From: a bacterium
Lineage (GTDB): Bacteria > Spirochaetota > UBA4802 > UBA5550
DNA: 29,486 nucleotides
Reading direction: 5' to 3'
NCBI GenBank assembly: GCA_024224995.1
Contig: JAAENB010000535.1
Coordinates: 1 to 29,486, forward strand
The notes beneath the pieces are model-generated. The model saw nothing but the letters and a program-made list of their open reading frames with translations. It ran no database searches and was not told the DNA's origin. Position 1 is the stretch's first letter, and every line of letters starts with the position of its first letter. The position numbers were made by a program, and so were the translations under genes. Positions 7,737 to 14,932 of the stretch are shown here, piece by piece.

Positions 7737-8909
7737 CTAAGCAGCTTTCCTCTTCCGAAGCTTATTCATTCCCGCGTTTTTCACCTCGCTAATGAACTCG
7801 GAAGAAGAAATATATTTATCAATAAAGGTAACCACAAAGGATTCACGAAAGCGCGGCAGCGCTATGGTGAGAGGCCACATGTGTTTTATAATAACATCTT
7901 TTTCAATGGCGTTTAATTCAAAGTGTTTTTCCGCGTTGTTCAATGCCACGCGGGAGTGCTTAAACCCGTGCAGGCCGCCTTCGTAGGGTCTGCCCTCGTC
8001 CTTGCGCCAGTCGTATAGAAAAAAATCATGGAGCAGCGCGCCCCTGGCAGCGGACCGGTAATCGAGTCCAAGATACTTGCACAGGCGGTATGCCACATAG
8101 GAAACTTTTTTAACATGGTCGTATATGGATGAATTATGGTGATAATAATTTTTTAATAATAAAAACTCTTCGTTGTTAAGTATATCAGCAGCGATATCGT
8201 TATACTCCTGTTCCATAGTCTCAACCAGGGAAGCGATCCTGGTATTTAAATTCTCCTTGAGATTAGTGGATATTATGGTTTCAACCCGGTTCCGCAGAAT
8301 GCCAAAGGCATATTGCTGCCGTTTAATATGCTTAAGCAGCAAAGAAAACTCCCGCTCAGTAAGGGTATGAAAAACCTCAGAAAGATGACGCAGCCGCCCG
8401 GCAAAGCGTTTCATTGAAATAGTGGAAGCAGCGGCATCAACAGCCATTGTGCCCAGGAGCACGTACGTGCCTCCCATAAGCAGTTCATGGGGAACAGTCC
8501 CCAGCGCTTCTGTCGTAAGCGGGTGTATGGCCCGGATAAAAACAAAGGAAAGACAACCCCACAACAGGGAGTATTTTAAACAAACCCGGCCATGGATATT
8601 AAACCGCTCATCATCATAATCCCAGAGCTTAATCCCGTAAAATTTTTCAGTTAAAAACCCCACAGTATATTCTATCACACTAATGGCAGCGGCAAAAAGA
8701 AGGATACGCGCAGGAACGGAAAGATCCCGGAACAGAATACTCATTTCAATAAGGACCAGGGCGGAAGTGCCGTAAAGAGGCAAAAAAGGCCCCTTCAGCA
8801 GCCCGGGATTCACGGGCTTTCGATAATAAACAGTACGATACACAAACTCAATACACCAGCCCACAAAGGAATATACAGGTAATAGTATCAATACGTTGGT
8901 ATAGTTCAT
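7737..8909 (-). CDS. Membrane protein: CmpB-like (putative ABC transporter type IV) domain fused to an HD phosphohydrolase domain
   Basis: 390 residues. Residues 1-165 carry membrane helices with the marks of the PF06541-type family: GWCIE near the start, NPGLLKGPFLPLYG at 34-47, and LWDYDDERFNIHG. Residues 250-370 form an HD domain: His265, the His-Asp pair 294-295 (LLHDFF), His314 and His318 (HGFKH), His343 (HMWP) and Asp364. This pattern suggests a metal-dependent phosphohydrolase of unknown substrate, possibly a nucleotide or second messenger, facing the cytoplasm. Between the two domains is a helical, possibly coiled linker (170-245). The ATG follows AGAGGAG. Upstream on the same strand are a consensus promoter (9049-9077) and a perfect CIRCE operator (9008-9034), so it is probably repressed by HrcA and induced by heat or unfolded protein. 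The substrate and the role of the membrane part are unknown. Confidence 0.8.
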   Translation of the reverse strand: MNYTNVLILLPVYSFVGWCIEFVYRTVYYRKPVNPGLLKGPFLPLYGTSALVLIEMSILFRDLSVPARILLFAAAISVIEYTVGFLTEKFYGIKLWDYDDERFNIHGRVCLKYSLLWGCLSFVFIRAIHPLTTEALGTVPHELLMGGTYVLLGTMAVDAAASTISMKRFAGRLRHLSEVFHTLTEREFSLLLKHIKRQQYAFGILRNRVETIISTNLKENLNTRIASLVETMEQEYNDIAADILNNEEFLLLKNYYHHNSSIYDHVKKVSYVAYRLCKYLGLDYRSAARGALLHDFFLYDWRKDEGRPYEGGLHGFKHSRVALNNAEKHFELNAIEKDVIIKHMWPLTIALPRFRESFVVTFIDKYISSSEFISEVKNAGMNKLRKRKAA

Positions 8910-8935
8910 TTTTGCTCCTCTTTTTAAATGAGAAA

Positions 8936-8970
8936 GTTCAAGGTTCGAGGTTCGAGGTTCGAGGTTGAAC
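8936..8970 (+). repeat. Five-unit heptad array in the 5' UTR of the HD gene
   Basis: The units are GTTCAAG, GTTCGAG three times, and GTTGAAC. The outer units are nearly complementary (AGTTCAA against TTGAACT), so the transcript could form a weak stem. The array lies 26 bp before the HD gene start codon, between it and the CIRCE operator. Confidence 0.8.
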
Positions 8971-9007
8971 TTTGCTGCCGCAGGTTTTTATTCCGCGAAT
9001 GGTCTGT

Positions 9008-9034
9008 TTAGCACTCTGCACACTTGAGTGCTAA
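9008..9034 (-). promoter_or_regulatory. Perfect CIRCE operator (HrcA binding site)
   Basis: TTAGCACTC at 9008-9016 and GAGTGCTAA at 9026-9034 are separated by 9 bp, which is the full CIRCE consensus with no mismatch. It lies just downstream of the minus-strand promoter at 9049-9077, at about +8 to +34 of the expected transcript, the usual place for HrcA repression. The first gene downstream is the CmpB-HD protein, not groES, dnaK or hrcA. The palindrome itself has no direction; strand is assigned from the promoter. Confidence 0.95.
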
Positions 9035-9048
9035 TTGATTATATACTA

Positions 9049-9077
9049 AATATACTCAAAATTTAGCCAATCGTCAA
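9049..9077 (-). promoter_or_regulatory. Sigma70-type promoter for the HD gene
   Basis: On the minus strand TTGACG (9077-9072) and TATATT (9054-9049) are 17 bp apart. A second possible -10, TATAAT, is at 9043-9038. The start of transcription would fall near 9042, immediately before the CIRCE operator. Confidence 0.8.
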
Positions 9078-9196
9078 TGTACTACAGGGAAAAATACACA
9101 TTACGGGCTCAAAAGTACAGTTTTCTTCATCATTACATCAAAAACCATTCGCCAGGAAACAACTCAGGGCAAAAAAACCTGGAACATCGAACGGCA

Positions 9197-9360
9197 GCAG
9201 TCTAATCTTTTAGGATTCTTAACGATATCAGGAAATTAGTCCCTGCTTTCCGGAACAGGAGCCAGGACGGCGACGCCCAGGCGCAAAACAGGACGTTTTT
9301 TCGACTGGGTGGAGGAAAGCAGGGACTAATTTCCGAGCGCACCCTAAAAGATTAAACTGC
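9197..9360 (+). repeat. Structured repeat element, copy A, with outer flanking stem
   Basis: The core stem pairs 9231-9251 with 9314-9334 perfectly over 21 bp. Inside, CCCAG (9276-9280) pairs with CTGGG (9305-9309), and AAAAC (9285-9289) pairs with GTTTT (9295-9299) around the loop AGGAC. An outer stem, 9197-9214 with 9343-9360, matches at 17 of 18 positions. A second copy at 22219-22323 has the same plan with compensatory changes. The conserved flanks are ATCAG before and GAGCGCACC after the core stem. No ORF is supported. It lies 90 bp before the radical SAM gene. It could be a non-coding RNA, a mobile palindromic element or a recombination site. Strand is chosen to match the downstream gene. 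Confidence 0.85.
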
Positions 9361-9367
9361 TCCCACA

Positions 9368-9388
9368 TCGAACCTGGAACCTCGAACC
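9368..9388 (-). repeat. Three-unit heptad array (reverse orientation)
   Basis: TCGAACC, TGGAACC and TCGAACC on the plus strand are the reverse complement of the GGTTCGA heptad. They lie between structured element A and the radical SAM gene. The stretch from 9035 to 9196 upstream holds only the minus-strand promoter and otherwise nothing I can support. Confidence 0.75.
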
Positions 9389-9448
9389 CAAAACTTATTG
9401 ACATTTACCCTGAATTAACAATTCTGACTCTATAAAGTGAGGAATTCC

Positions 9449-10540
9449 ATGAGAAAAGAAAATATTTACCCTGCGATCCAGTTAACCGATGCCTGTAATA
9501 AACAATGTACAGCCTGTCTGCGAACCGCTAACCAGCGGGCTCATAAAATCAGCCAGGACCAGTTCCGGGACTATATTAAAGACCTTGAAACCCTGGCAAA
9601 GACCTATGCGGTTACCCACCAGTTTGTCACCGGCGGCGAGCCCACTATCTGGAAAGACCAGGGAAAAGATATTGTTGATGTTCTTTCAACAATTGACCAA
9701 TTACAGGTTGTCCAAAACCTGGTTATGCCTACGAACGGAAAGATCTTCGAAGATATAAAAACCGCGCGGGAAATACTCACGAAACTGTCGGAAAAAATTT
9801 CCGGAAGAGTGGTAATTGGGCTCAGTATTGCCGATTACCAGGAAAATTTCGATGATGAATCGGGCTGCCTTGCCCTGGACAATCTCCTGGAAGTGTGCAA
9901 AGATCCCGTCATAAAAGCGGTCCCTATTGTACTGGTTACCCTGTCCGTAGAGGACGATATGAGTGAGCGCGTGGCAAAAAGATACCCTGCCGTATTCCAG
10001 CGCATCACCCCGCTTGCTCCAATGGGAGACGCAGAAGACATGAAAAAAAACTGCCCTTCTTTTAGCCTGGCAGGCAGCGATAAAAGCTCCATAGGTTCAT
10101 TCCTGCCCCAGTTCACCCTCGATGTTACGGGCAAACTCAAAATATCAGAAGAAGAATTCTTTGCCATGCCAAATGCCGAGATCATGGACCGGCTCTCTCT
10201 CCATTGCCACTGCGGCCAGGGCCTCTTCATCAGCAAGGGCTGGCACTACTGCCTCCCCTTTAGAGATGATCCCTATTACACCCTTGCGGAAATAGGAGAA
10301 ATGCGGGAAGATACTCTGAGTTCCTTTGTAAATAAACACCCCTTTCTCCGGGGAATCCGCGAAGAAGGGCTCATCACAACCGTTCAAAAAATGAAACACC
10401 AACTATCTAAAGAAACCCGGGATAAACTGGACCACCTCTTTGCACCGGAAACCTTAGTACCTATTGCGTATCGCGGGTGTATGATCTGTAAGGAGTTTTA
10501 TGATATCGGAGTTGTTGGAGAACTTACCAGAGTAAGGTAA
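9449..10540 (+). CDS. Radical SAM protein of unknown substrate
   Basis: 363 residues from the ATG at 9449, chosen over the GTG at 9437 because GAGGA lies just before the ATG. The N-terminus begins directly with the radical SAM core: Q-L-T-D-A-C-N-K-Q-C-T-A-C has the C-x3-C-x2-C cluster motif, and VTGGEPTIW is the SAM-binding GGE motif. The C-terminal part has further Cys groups (LHCHCGQG, WHYCLPF, then RGCMICKEF) which could hold an auxiliary iron-sulphur cluster in a SPASM-like way. The enzyme would reductively cleave S-adenosylmethionine and act by radical chemistry; no precursor peptide or other substrate gene is visible nearby. It is divergent from the HD gene. Its last codons (V-R-stop) lie in the 19-bp repeat shared with 7716-7734. 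Confidence 0.85.
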   Translation: MRKENIYPAIQLTDACNKQCTACLRTANQRAHKISQDQFRDYIKDLETLAKTYAVTHQFVTGGEPTIWKDQGKDIVDVLSTIDQLQVVQNLVMPTNGKIFEDIKTAREILTKLSEKISGRVVIGLSIADYQENFDDESGCLALDNLLEVCKDPVIKAVPIVLVTLSVEDDMSERVAKRYPAVFQRITPLAPMGDAEDMKKNCPSFSLAGSDKSSIGSFLPQFTLDVTGKLKISEEEFFAMPNAEIMDRLSLHCHCGQGLFISKGWHYCLPFRDDPYYTLAEIGEMREDTLSSFVNKHPFLRGIREEGLITTVQKMKHQLSKETRDKLDHLFAPETLVPIAYRGCMICKEFYDIGVVGELTRVR

Positions 10541-10561
10541 TCGGTGGCCCTTCGGGCCACC
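10532..10561 (+). terminator. Shared 3' hairpin between convergent genes, with 19-bp repeat
   Basis: GGTGGCCC (10543-10550) and GGGCCACC (10554-10561) form a perfect 8-bp stem with a 3-base loop between the convergent radical SAM and LolA-like genes. Bases 10532-10550 are the 19-bp repeat found inverted at 7716-7734. There is no T-run on either side, so termination is inferred from position and stem only. Confidence 0.5.
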
Positions 10562-10573
10562 GGTCACCTCCCC

Positions 10574-11377
10574 TTACGGCCTTTCCAAATACCGGGTAGT
10601 GAAATATGAACTTTTTACCCTGGGATTAAACTTGATCTTGTTAATTTTCATGATCGATTTTCTGCCGTTCTGTTTGTTCACCATAAGCATATGCATGGGC
10701 CGGTATTTTTTATTTCGTTTGTCGATAAGTTTAACTGAAGTGACGGTCATTTCTTTTTGCAATTCACCGTCTTCGTCGTAATAGACCGCCTTTCGAATAA
10801 CGTAGTCTTGTTTCGCGATATATGCTATCTTTTTTGAGAAACCGTTCTCATCAACAATATCGTCATTTTTGGGAATTATCTCAATGACCCAGCAGGAAAT
10901 TCCCCCAACAGACTCTTCTTTCAAAAGTGTATACTTAAAATCATTAAGAACCGGCGGGGTTATATCGGCATATGAGAATTCCGAACCCATGAAATTTTTA
11001 GCCTTTTCACTGCTCACGATCCTCCTGGTTTTTCGCAGCGCAGGCATAAAGAGCCACATATCATCATCTCTTTTATCGTAATCAAAGGTAAGCAGTCCCG
11101 TGCCTTTTACGTCTGCCGGAGAAAGAAAGCGGATGAGCCGTTTTTCAAGTTTGCCCCGCCTGAAGAGTTTGGTAACCTGGGCGATTTTTCGGACCCGCTT
11201 GCGCCCTTTCGCGTCAAAAATGGTCATGGTTGAAACAGCTTCCGCCCCTTTCAGTTTTGTGGCCTTCTGGCTTTTATCCACAATAGTTTTTGGATTGGCC
11301 GCGAATACCACTGTAGACAGCAGAACCGCCATGGTCATTGTTAAACCTGTTGTTATTATTTTTATTGAATTTCTCAT
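10574..11377 (-). CDS. LolA-like outer membrane lipoprotein-sorting protein
   Basis: 267 residues with a signal peptide (about 1-27, ending VVFAA). The mature part resembles the uncharacterised LolA-like family (PF17131 type): LIRFLSPADVKGTGLLTFDY, then DDMWLFMPALRKTRRI, then FMGSEFSYADI, all strongly conserved segments in that family. These proteins have a half-barrel fold that can hold a lipid or acyl chain in the periplasm. It is the last gene of the run after the TetR and RND genes, 29 bp behind the RND gene, and it is commonly found beside MMPL-type RND pumps. The likely role is to carry a hydrophobic substrate moved by the pump. The start is fixed by a strong AAAGGAGG ribosome binding site. 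The substrate is not known. Confidence 0.85.
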   Translation of the reverse strand: MRNSIKIITTGLTMTMAVLLSTVVFAANPKTIVDKSQKATKLKGAEAVSTMTIFDAKGRKRVRKIAQVTKLFRRGKLEKRLIRFLSPADVKGTGLLTFDYDKRDDDMWLFMPALRKTRRIVSSEKAKNFMGSEFSYADITPPVLNDFKYTLLKEESVGGISCWVIEIIPKNDDIVDENGFSKKIAYIAKQDYVIRKAVYYDEDGELQKEMTVTSVKLIDKRNKKYRPMHMLMVNKQNGRKSIMKINKIKFNPRVKSSYFTTRYLERP

Positions 11378-11396
11378 TGTAATCCTCCTTTTTAAA

Positions 11397-11417
11397 AGTT
11401 TAAAGTTTAAAGTTTAA
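11397..11417 (+). repeat. Heptad array (AGTTTAA x3) overlapping the RND stop codon
   Basis: Three perfect AGTTTAA units, followed by a degenerate CGTTTGG, contain the stop codon of the RND gene (complement of 11407-11409) and part of the 29-bp gap to the LolA-like gene. They end just before the ribosome binding site of that gene. Confidence 0.8.
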
Positions 11418-13677
11418 CGTTTGGTTCCAGAAACTTCGGCCTGATTAAAATACACAGGGCCGGAAGCAGAACCAGTGCTCCAAGGAGACAGGTGCTGATA
11501 GTAACCACAACCAGGAAGCCGAAAAACTTCACGGGCATAAAATTTGAAAGCAATAGAACCACAAAACCAATTATAACGGAAAGGGCGTTAAAAATAATCC
11601 CTCTTCCCGCAGTAACCAGGGTCTCTTCAACTGCCGCAACCGGTTCCAGTCCATTTCCCCGTTCTTCTTTATACCGCCATAAAAAATGTATGGTATAGTC
11701 TATCCCCACTCCCACCATAATGGAAGAAAGAAGGGCTGTAACCACGTTAAGCTCAATTTTAGCATATCCCATAAGACCAAAGAGCAGCAGAAGTGACAGA
11801 CCCAAAGGAATGACAGCCAGAATACCGGCTGTTGGCGACCTGAACAGAAGCATTACAAGGAGGGCAACAACAAGCAGTGAAATAAAAAGTGATATTATTT
11901 GCCCCTTAACCACTTCATCCACCAGTTCGGAAAATATAGCTGCGAAACCGCCAACCTCTTTAAAGAGCGGGTCGCCTTCAATTTTCCCTTTAATAGTAGT
12001 CACGGCTTTTTTAATGACCTCACTGCTGACACTGTTAATACGCGCCGATACCTGTGAGTGCTCATAGGGAAAATCGACCAATTTTTCAAAATCATCGGGA
12101 TCACCGCTCATTGAATAAAGCTCAAAATACTGGGCAACGGCGTTCCGTGTATGGGGAATAGTATCGTACCCGGGTTCATCTTTGTCGTGAAGAGCTCTGC
12201 TCATCTGGCGTACAACACGTCCCAGGGAAGTGGTATTGCCAACTTCGGGCATTGCTTTCAGTTCTTTTTCAAACGCGTCAATCCGCTTCATAACAGCAGG
12301 TTCCTTTATATCCCCTTTGACAATAATGGAAACGGCGTTTGATCCGCCAAACTTTTCATTGACGATCTTAGAGGCTTCAACAATGGGAGACTCATGGGTA
12401 TAATAATTCTCGGGATTAGTATCTACAACAATGAACATTGTTCCCATACCAACCAGAGAGGCTGCCAGTACGGCGACAATAATTATCGCTTTGGGTTTTC
12501 CCGAAACAAACCGGGCCATACGGTGGAGCATTCGCTCAAATATATGCCCCTCTTCAACATTCTGTTTAATAACGGGTTTCGCTTTGGGAAATATGGCAAG
12601 AAGAGCCGGGATAAAGAGCAAACTCGCAAGTAGAGCGAAAAATATCCCCGCAGACGCCAGCACACCCATCTGTTCAGCGGGCACAATAATATGAGCCATA
12701 AGACAGAGCATCCCGGCCATGGTGGTAACACCGGTGGCAAGAACGGGCTTTCCCATGCCTAAGAACACATTCCGGGCAAGATCCTCCTTGCTGAGGCTGT
12801 TTCCTTCAATATTGTCTTCCTGGTACTTGCTCATGAGATGTATGCCGTAATCATTGGCAATTGCCAGGAGTATCACCGGAAGCAGGACCGTTATAATATG
12901 TATCTTCCAGCCCAGTATTGGAACCAGGCCCATTGTCACGATTATGGCCATTACAACAACAATAAAAGGAAGAATGACTCCTCGCAATTGACGAAAACAG
13001 GCAAAGAGAAATATGAGCATAATAAAAAGTCCCGCGGGCATAAATTTTCTCATATCACCCTTAATATCCGTTCCAACTGAGGCCCGAATGTAGGGCATGC
13101 CGCCAAAAACCACTTTTTCCGTTCCCGGTGTTTCGAGAACAATTTTGCGGAGCTGTTCGGCAACATAGGTATCGGCAGCGTTCGAGGTAAGCATGCCGAT
13201 AATAGCAGTTGCTTTGAACTCCTTGCCAACAACCATACCATATACCAGGTCATTATCTTTCAAGCGCTGCCGAAGCAATTCCCGGTCTTCGGCGTTCTTC
13301 GGGATCTTATCAACTGCGGGATTAACGATCATTGCCCCGTCTTCACCTTTGATCTCTTTCAGTTCAAAGAGAGAGAGGACTTTGTCCACTCCTTTAACCC
13401 GTTTCAGTTTCCGGGATATCTTTTTTACCCGCTTCAGGGTTTTTTCTTCAAGGATATCATCGCCCATGATAATGACCATGGCCATATCGGTTCCGCCAAA
13501 GATATCCTCTATTTTGTCGAGAACCAGGCGCGAAGGCATATTATCGGGAAGCTGTTTTTTTATATCGGTCTCAACCTCCGCCCGGGACAGCTGCAGGGCA
13601 AATCCGGCAGTTACCACGAGAAAAAAGATCACGATGGGCCATCTGAATTTTACAATAAAATCGGCTATTTTGTTCAT
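11407..13677 (-). CDS. RND superfamily (MMPL/HAE3-type) transporter
   Basis: 756 residues, the usual size for single-chain HAE3-type pumps. It has two similar halves, each with one helix, a large periplasmic loop and a group of five or six helices. The conserved fourth-helix Asp appears in both halves: LAIANDYGIHLMSKY near residue 273 and GVGIDYTIHFLWRY near 659. Such pumps use the proton gradient to move lipids or other hydrophobic molecules within or out of the inner membrane (HpnN and MmpL types). The start codon overlaps the TetR stop codon as ATGA, so translation is coupled. A LolA-like protein follows. Together with the beta-barrel gene upstream this looks like an envelope lipid transport or efflux set; the substrate is not shown by the sequence. 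Confidence 0.88.
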   Translation of the reverse strand: MNKIADFIVKFRWPIVIFFLVVTAGFALQLSRAEVETDIKKQLPDNMPSRLVLDKIEDIFGGTDMAMVIIMGDDILEEKTLKRVKKISRKLKRVKGVDKVLSLFELKEIKGEDGAMIVNPAVDKIPKNAEDRELLRQRLKDNDLVYGMVVGKEFKATAIIGMLTSNAADTYVAEQLRKIVLETPGTEKVVFGGMPYIRASVGTDIKGDMRKFMPAGLFIMLIFLFACFRQLRGVILPFIVVVMAIIVTMGLVPILGWKIHIITVLLPVILLAIANDYGIHLMSKYQEDNIEGNSLSKEDLARNVFLGMGKPVLATGVTTMAGMLCLMAHIIVPAEQMGVLASAGIFFALLASLLFIPALLAIFPKAKPVIKQNVEEGHIFERMLHRMARFVSGKPKAIIIVAVLAASLVGMGTMFIVVDTNPENYYTHESPIVEASKIVNEKFGGSNAVSIIVKGDIKEPAVMKRIDAFEKELKAMPEVGNTTSLGRVVRQMSRALHDKDEPGYDTIPHTRNAVAQYFELYSMSGDPDDFEKLVDFPYEHSQVSARINSVSSEVIKKAVTTIKGKIEGDPLFKEVGGFAAIFSELVDEVVKGQIISLFISLLVVALLVMLLFRSPTAGILAVIPLGLSLLLLFGLMGYAKIELNVVTALLSSIMVGVGIDYTIHFLWRYKEERGNGLEPVAAVEETLVTAGRGIIFNALSVIIGFVVLLLSNFMPVKFFGFLVVVTISTCLLGALVLLPALCILIRPKFLEPNVKL

Positions 13678-14354
13678 TGTTCTTTCCTTGTTTTATTTTT
13701 TGTATTTTTATTGGTTTTATATACAACCTCTGAAAGGAGGTTGGGAACACCCCCCAGAATAAGGGCGGTGATTGATTCAGTGTACTGTTCATAAAACGTG
13801 TCATCAAACTCTATTGGAAACACTCTCTCCACAATGGGCCCAAGCATAAAATTCGAAAAGATCATGCTTACAACGGCCGGTCCTATAATGGGAAGATAGT
13901 TAATTATTCTATCATCACCCCCAAGAGCGGTAAGAACCCGTTCCCGTACAATAGCAATAAAGGCCTGCATTTTTTCTGCTTTAAGGGCCGCGATTTCCGG
14001 CATATCAAAAGGAAATTCATACAGCGCTACCTTGCATAGCTCCCTGTTAATTTTTACAAACGCAACTATATTACGAACCAGGACACCGACTTTTTCTTCA
14101 AGGGAGATGTCTTCGTGAAGACTTTCTTTAAGAATGGGTAAATAATGATAAAAAAATACTTCAATGATCTCTTTCAGTATCCCGGTTTTCCCGCCAAAAT
14201 AATAAGAGATCATGGCAATATTTACGTTCGCTTCCTTCGCTATCTCCCGCACCCCAACTCCGGCATAGCCTTTCCGTGAAAAGAGCAGGGTTGCCGCGTC
14301 TAAGATTCGCTGTTTGGGGTCTTCTTCTTGAGAGTGTTCTTTTTTGTCTGCCAT
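13674..14354 (-). CDS. TetR/AcrR-family transcriptional regulator
   Basis: 226 residues. Residues 13-60 form the TetR DNA-binding domain: QRILDAATLLFSRKGYAGVG, then VREIAKEANVNIAMISYYFG, then KTGILKEI. The C-terminal helical ligand domain is less conserved. GGAG seven bases before the ATG supports the start. The gene is the first of the visible TetR-RND-LolA run and overlaps the RND start by four bases. No palindrome is seen next to its own start. The strong paired palindrome at 16335-16378, before the porin-like gene on the same strand, is the best candidate for its operator, which would put the whole 16.3-10.6 kb run under its control. The ligand is unknown. Confidence 0.9.
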   Translation of the reverse strand: MADKKEHSQEEDPKQRILDAATLLFSRKGYAGVGVREIAKEANVNIAMISYYFGGKTGILKEIIEVFFYHYLPILKESLHEDISLEEKVGVLVRNIVAFVKINRELCKVALYEFPFDMPEIAALKAEKMQAFIAIVRERVLTALGGDDRIINYLPIIGPAVVSMIFSNFMLGPIVERVFPIEFDDTFYEQYTESITALILGGVPNLLSEVVYKTNKNTKNKTRKEQ

Positions 14355-14372
14355 CTCTTTCTCCGTTGTGAT

Positions 14373-14835
14373 CTCTTAAGAAACTGGAATTTTGAAACGG
14401 GCCTGTTTCCGGGGATTTTGCCCGGGGCGGTTTCAGAGACGTTGCAGTGCAACGCCTTTACGGGCCTGTTCCCGAAGATTTTATCCCGGGGCCATGCTCT
14501 GTTTCACGGGGTTGAAACCCCGAGCTACATGACTCCACCCCTCTGGGGTGGTTTTGTCCCGGGTCAACACCACAGAGGGGGAATCCCAAACACCGCATAG
14601 TGAGGGCACGGCACGCCGTGCCCGTACGCGTACCGAATCCCCTCGCAGGGGTCGCACCCCCCTCCCCGGAATCTCCATAGCCCTTGGCCTGAAACCAGCC
14701 AGTAAAGGCGTTGCACTGCAACGTCTCTCAGAACCAAACCCTTGCCGGAGCATCTTCGCAAAATAGACCCCGCGTATCGACACAGTTTCTTCCGTATTTT
14801 TCCCCGTTCGACGGGGTCCGCACTCTTAAGAAACT
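14373..14835. repeat. Gene-free block of modular palindromes bounded by 13-bp direct repeats
   Basis: Between TetR and the porin-like gene about 580 bp hold no supported gene. The 13-mer CTCTTAAGAAACT occurs at 14373-14385 and 14823-14835. Inside are a 27-bp perfect inverted repeat (14435-14461 and 14702-14728) with the core GACGTTGCAGTGCAACG; direct repeats of about 32 bp (14396-14427 and 14459-14491); and hairpins at 14535-14551 (CCACCCC/GGGGTGG), 14604-14623 (GGGCACGGC/GCCGTGCCC) and 14802-14816 (CCCCGT/ACGGGG). The block could be an inserted repeat composite. The same modules occur at 21084-21241. Confidence 0.8.
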
Positions 14836-14932
14836 AAAATTTGCTTGTGCGCGGGCTCGCAATGCTATTTAGGTTCTGACCTATTTTTTCCCCGCCATCC
14901 GGTGTCTGAGCGGAGCCGAAAACCGGTGTCCG

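Noticed and set aside
7686..7916. Small plus-strand frame opposite the end of the HD gene
   Set aside because: It overlaps well-supported HD coding sequence on the other strand and has no ribosome binding site or recognisable domain.
8936..8970. CRISPR-like array
   Set aside because: The units are 7 bp with no spacers, so it is a simple tandem repeat; no cas genes are present.
9398..9436. Promoter for the radical SAM gene (TTGACA at 9398, TATAAA at 9431)
   Set aside because: The 27-bp spacing is too long and the -10 would overlap the ribosome binding region.
9437..9448. GTG start four codons earlier for the radical SAM gene
   Set aside because: GAGGA overlaps this region and is correctly spaced for the ATG at 9449; the GTG has no ribosome binding site.
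14481..14783. Open frames inside the 14.4-14.8 kb region on both strands
   Set aside because: They are made of palindromic repeats, overlap one another on both strands, and have no family resemblance.
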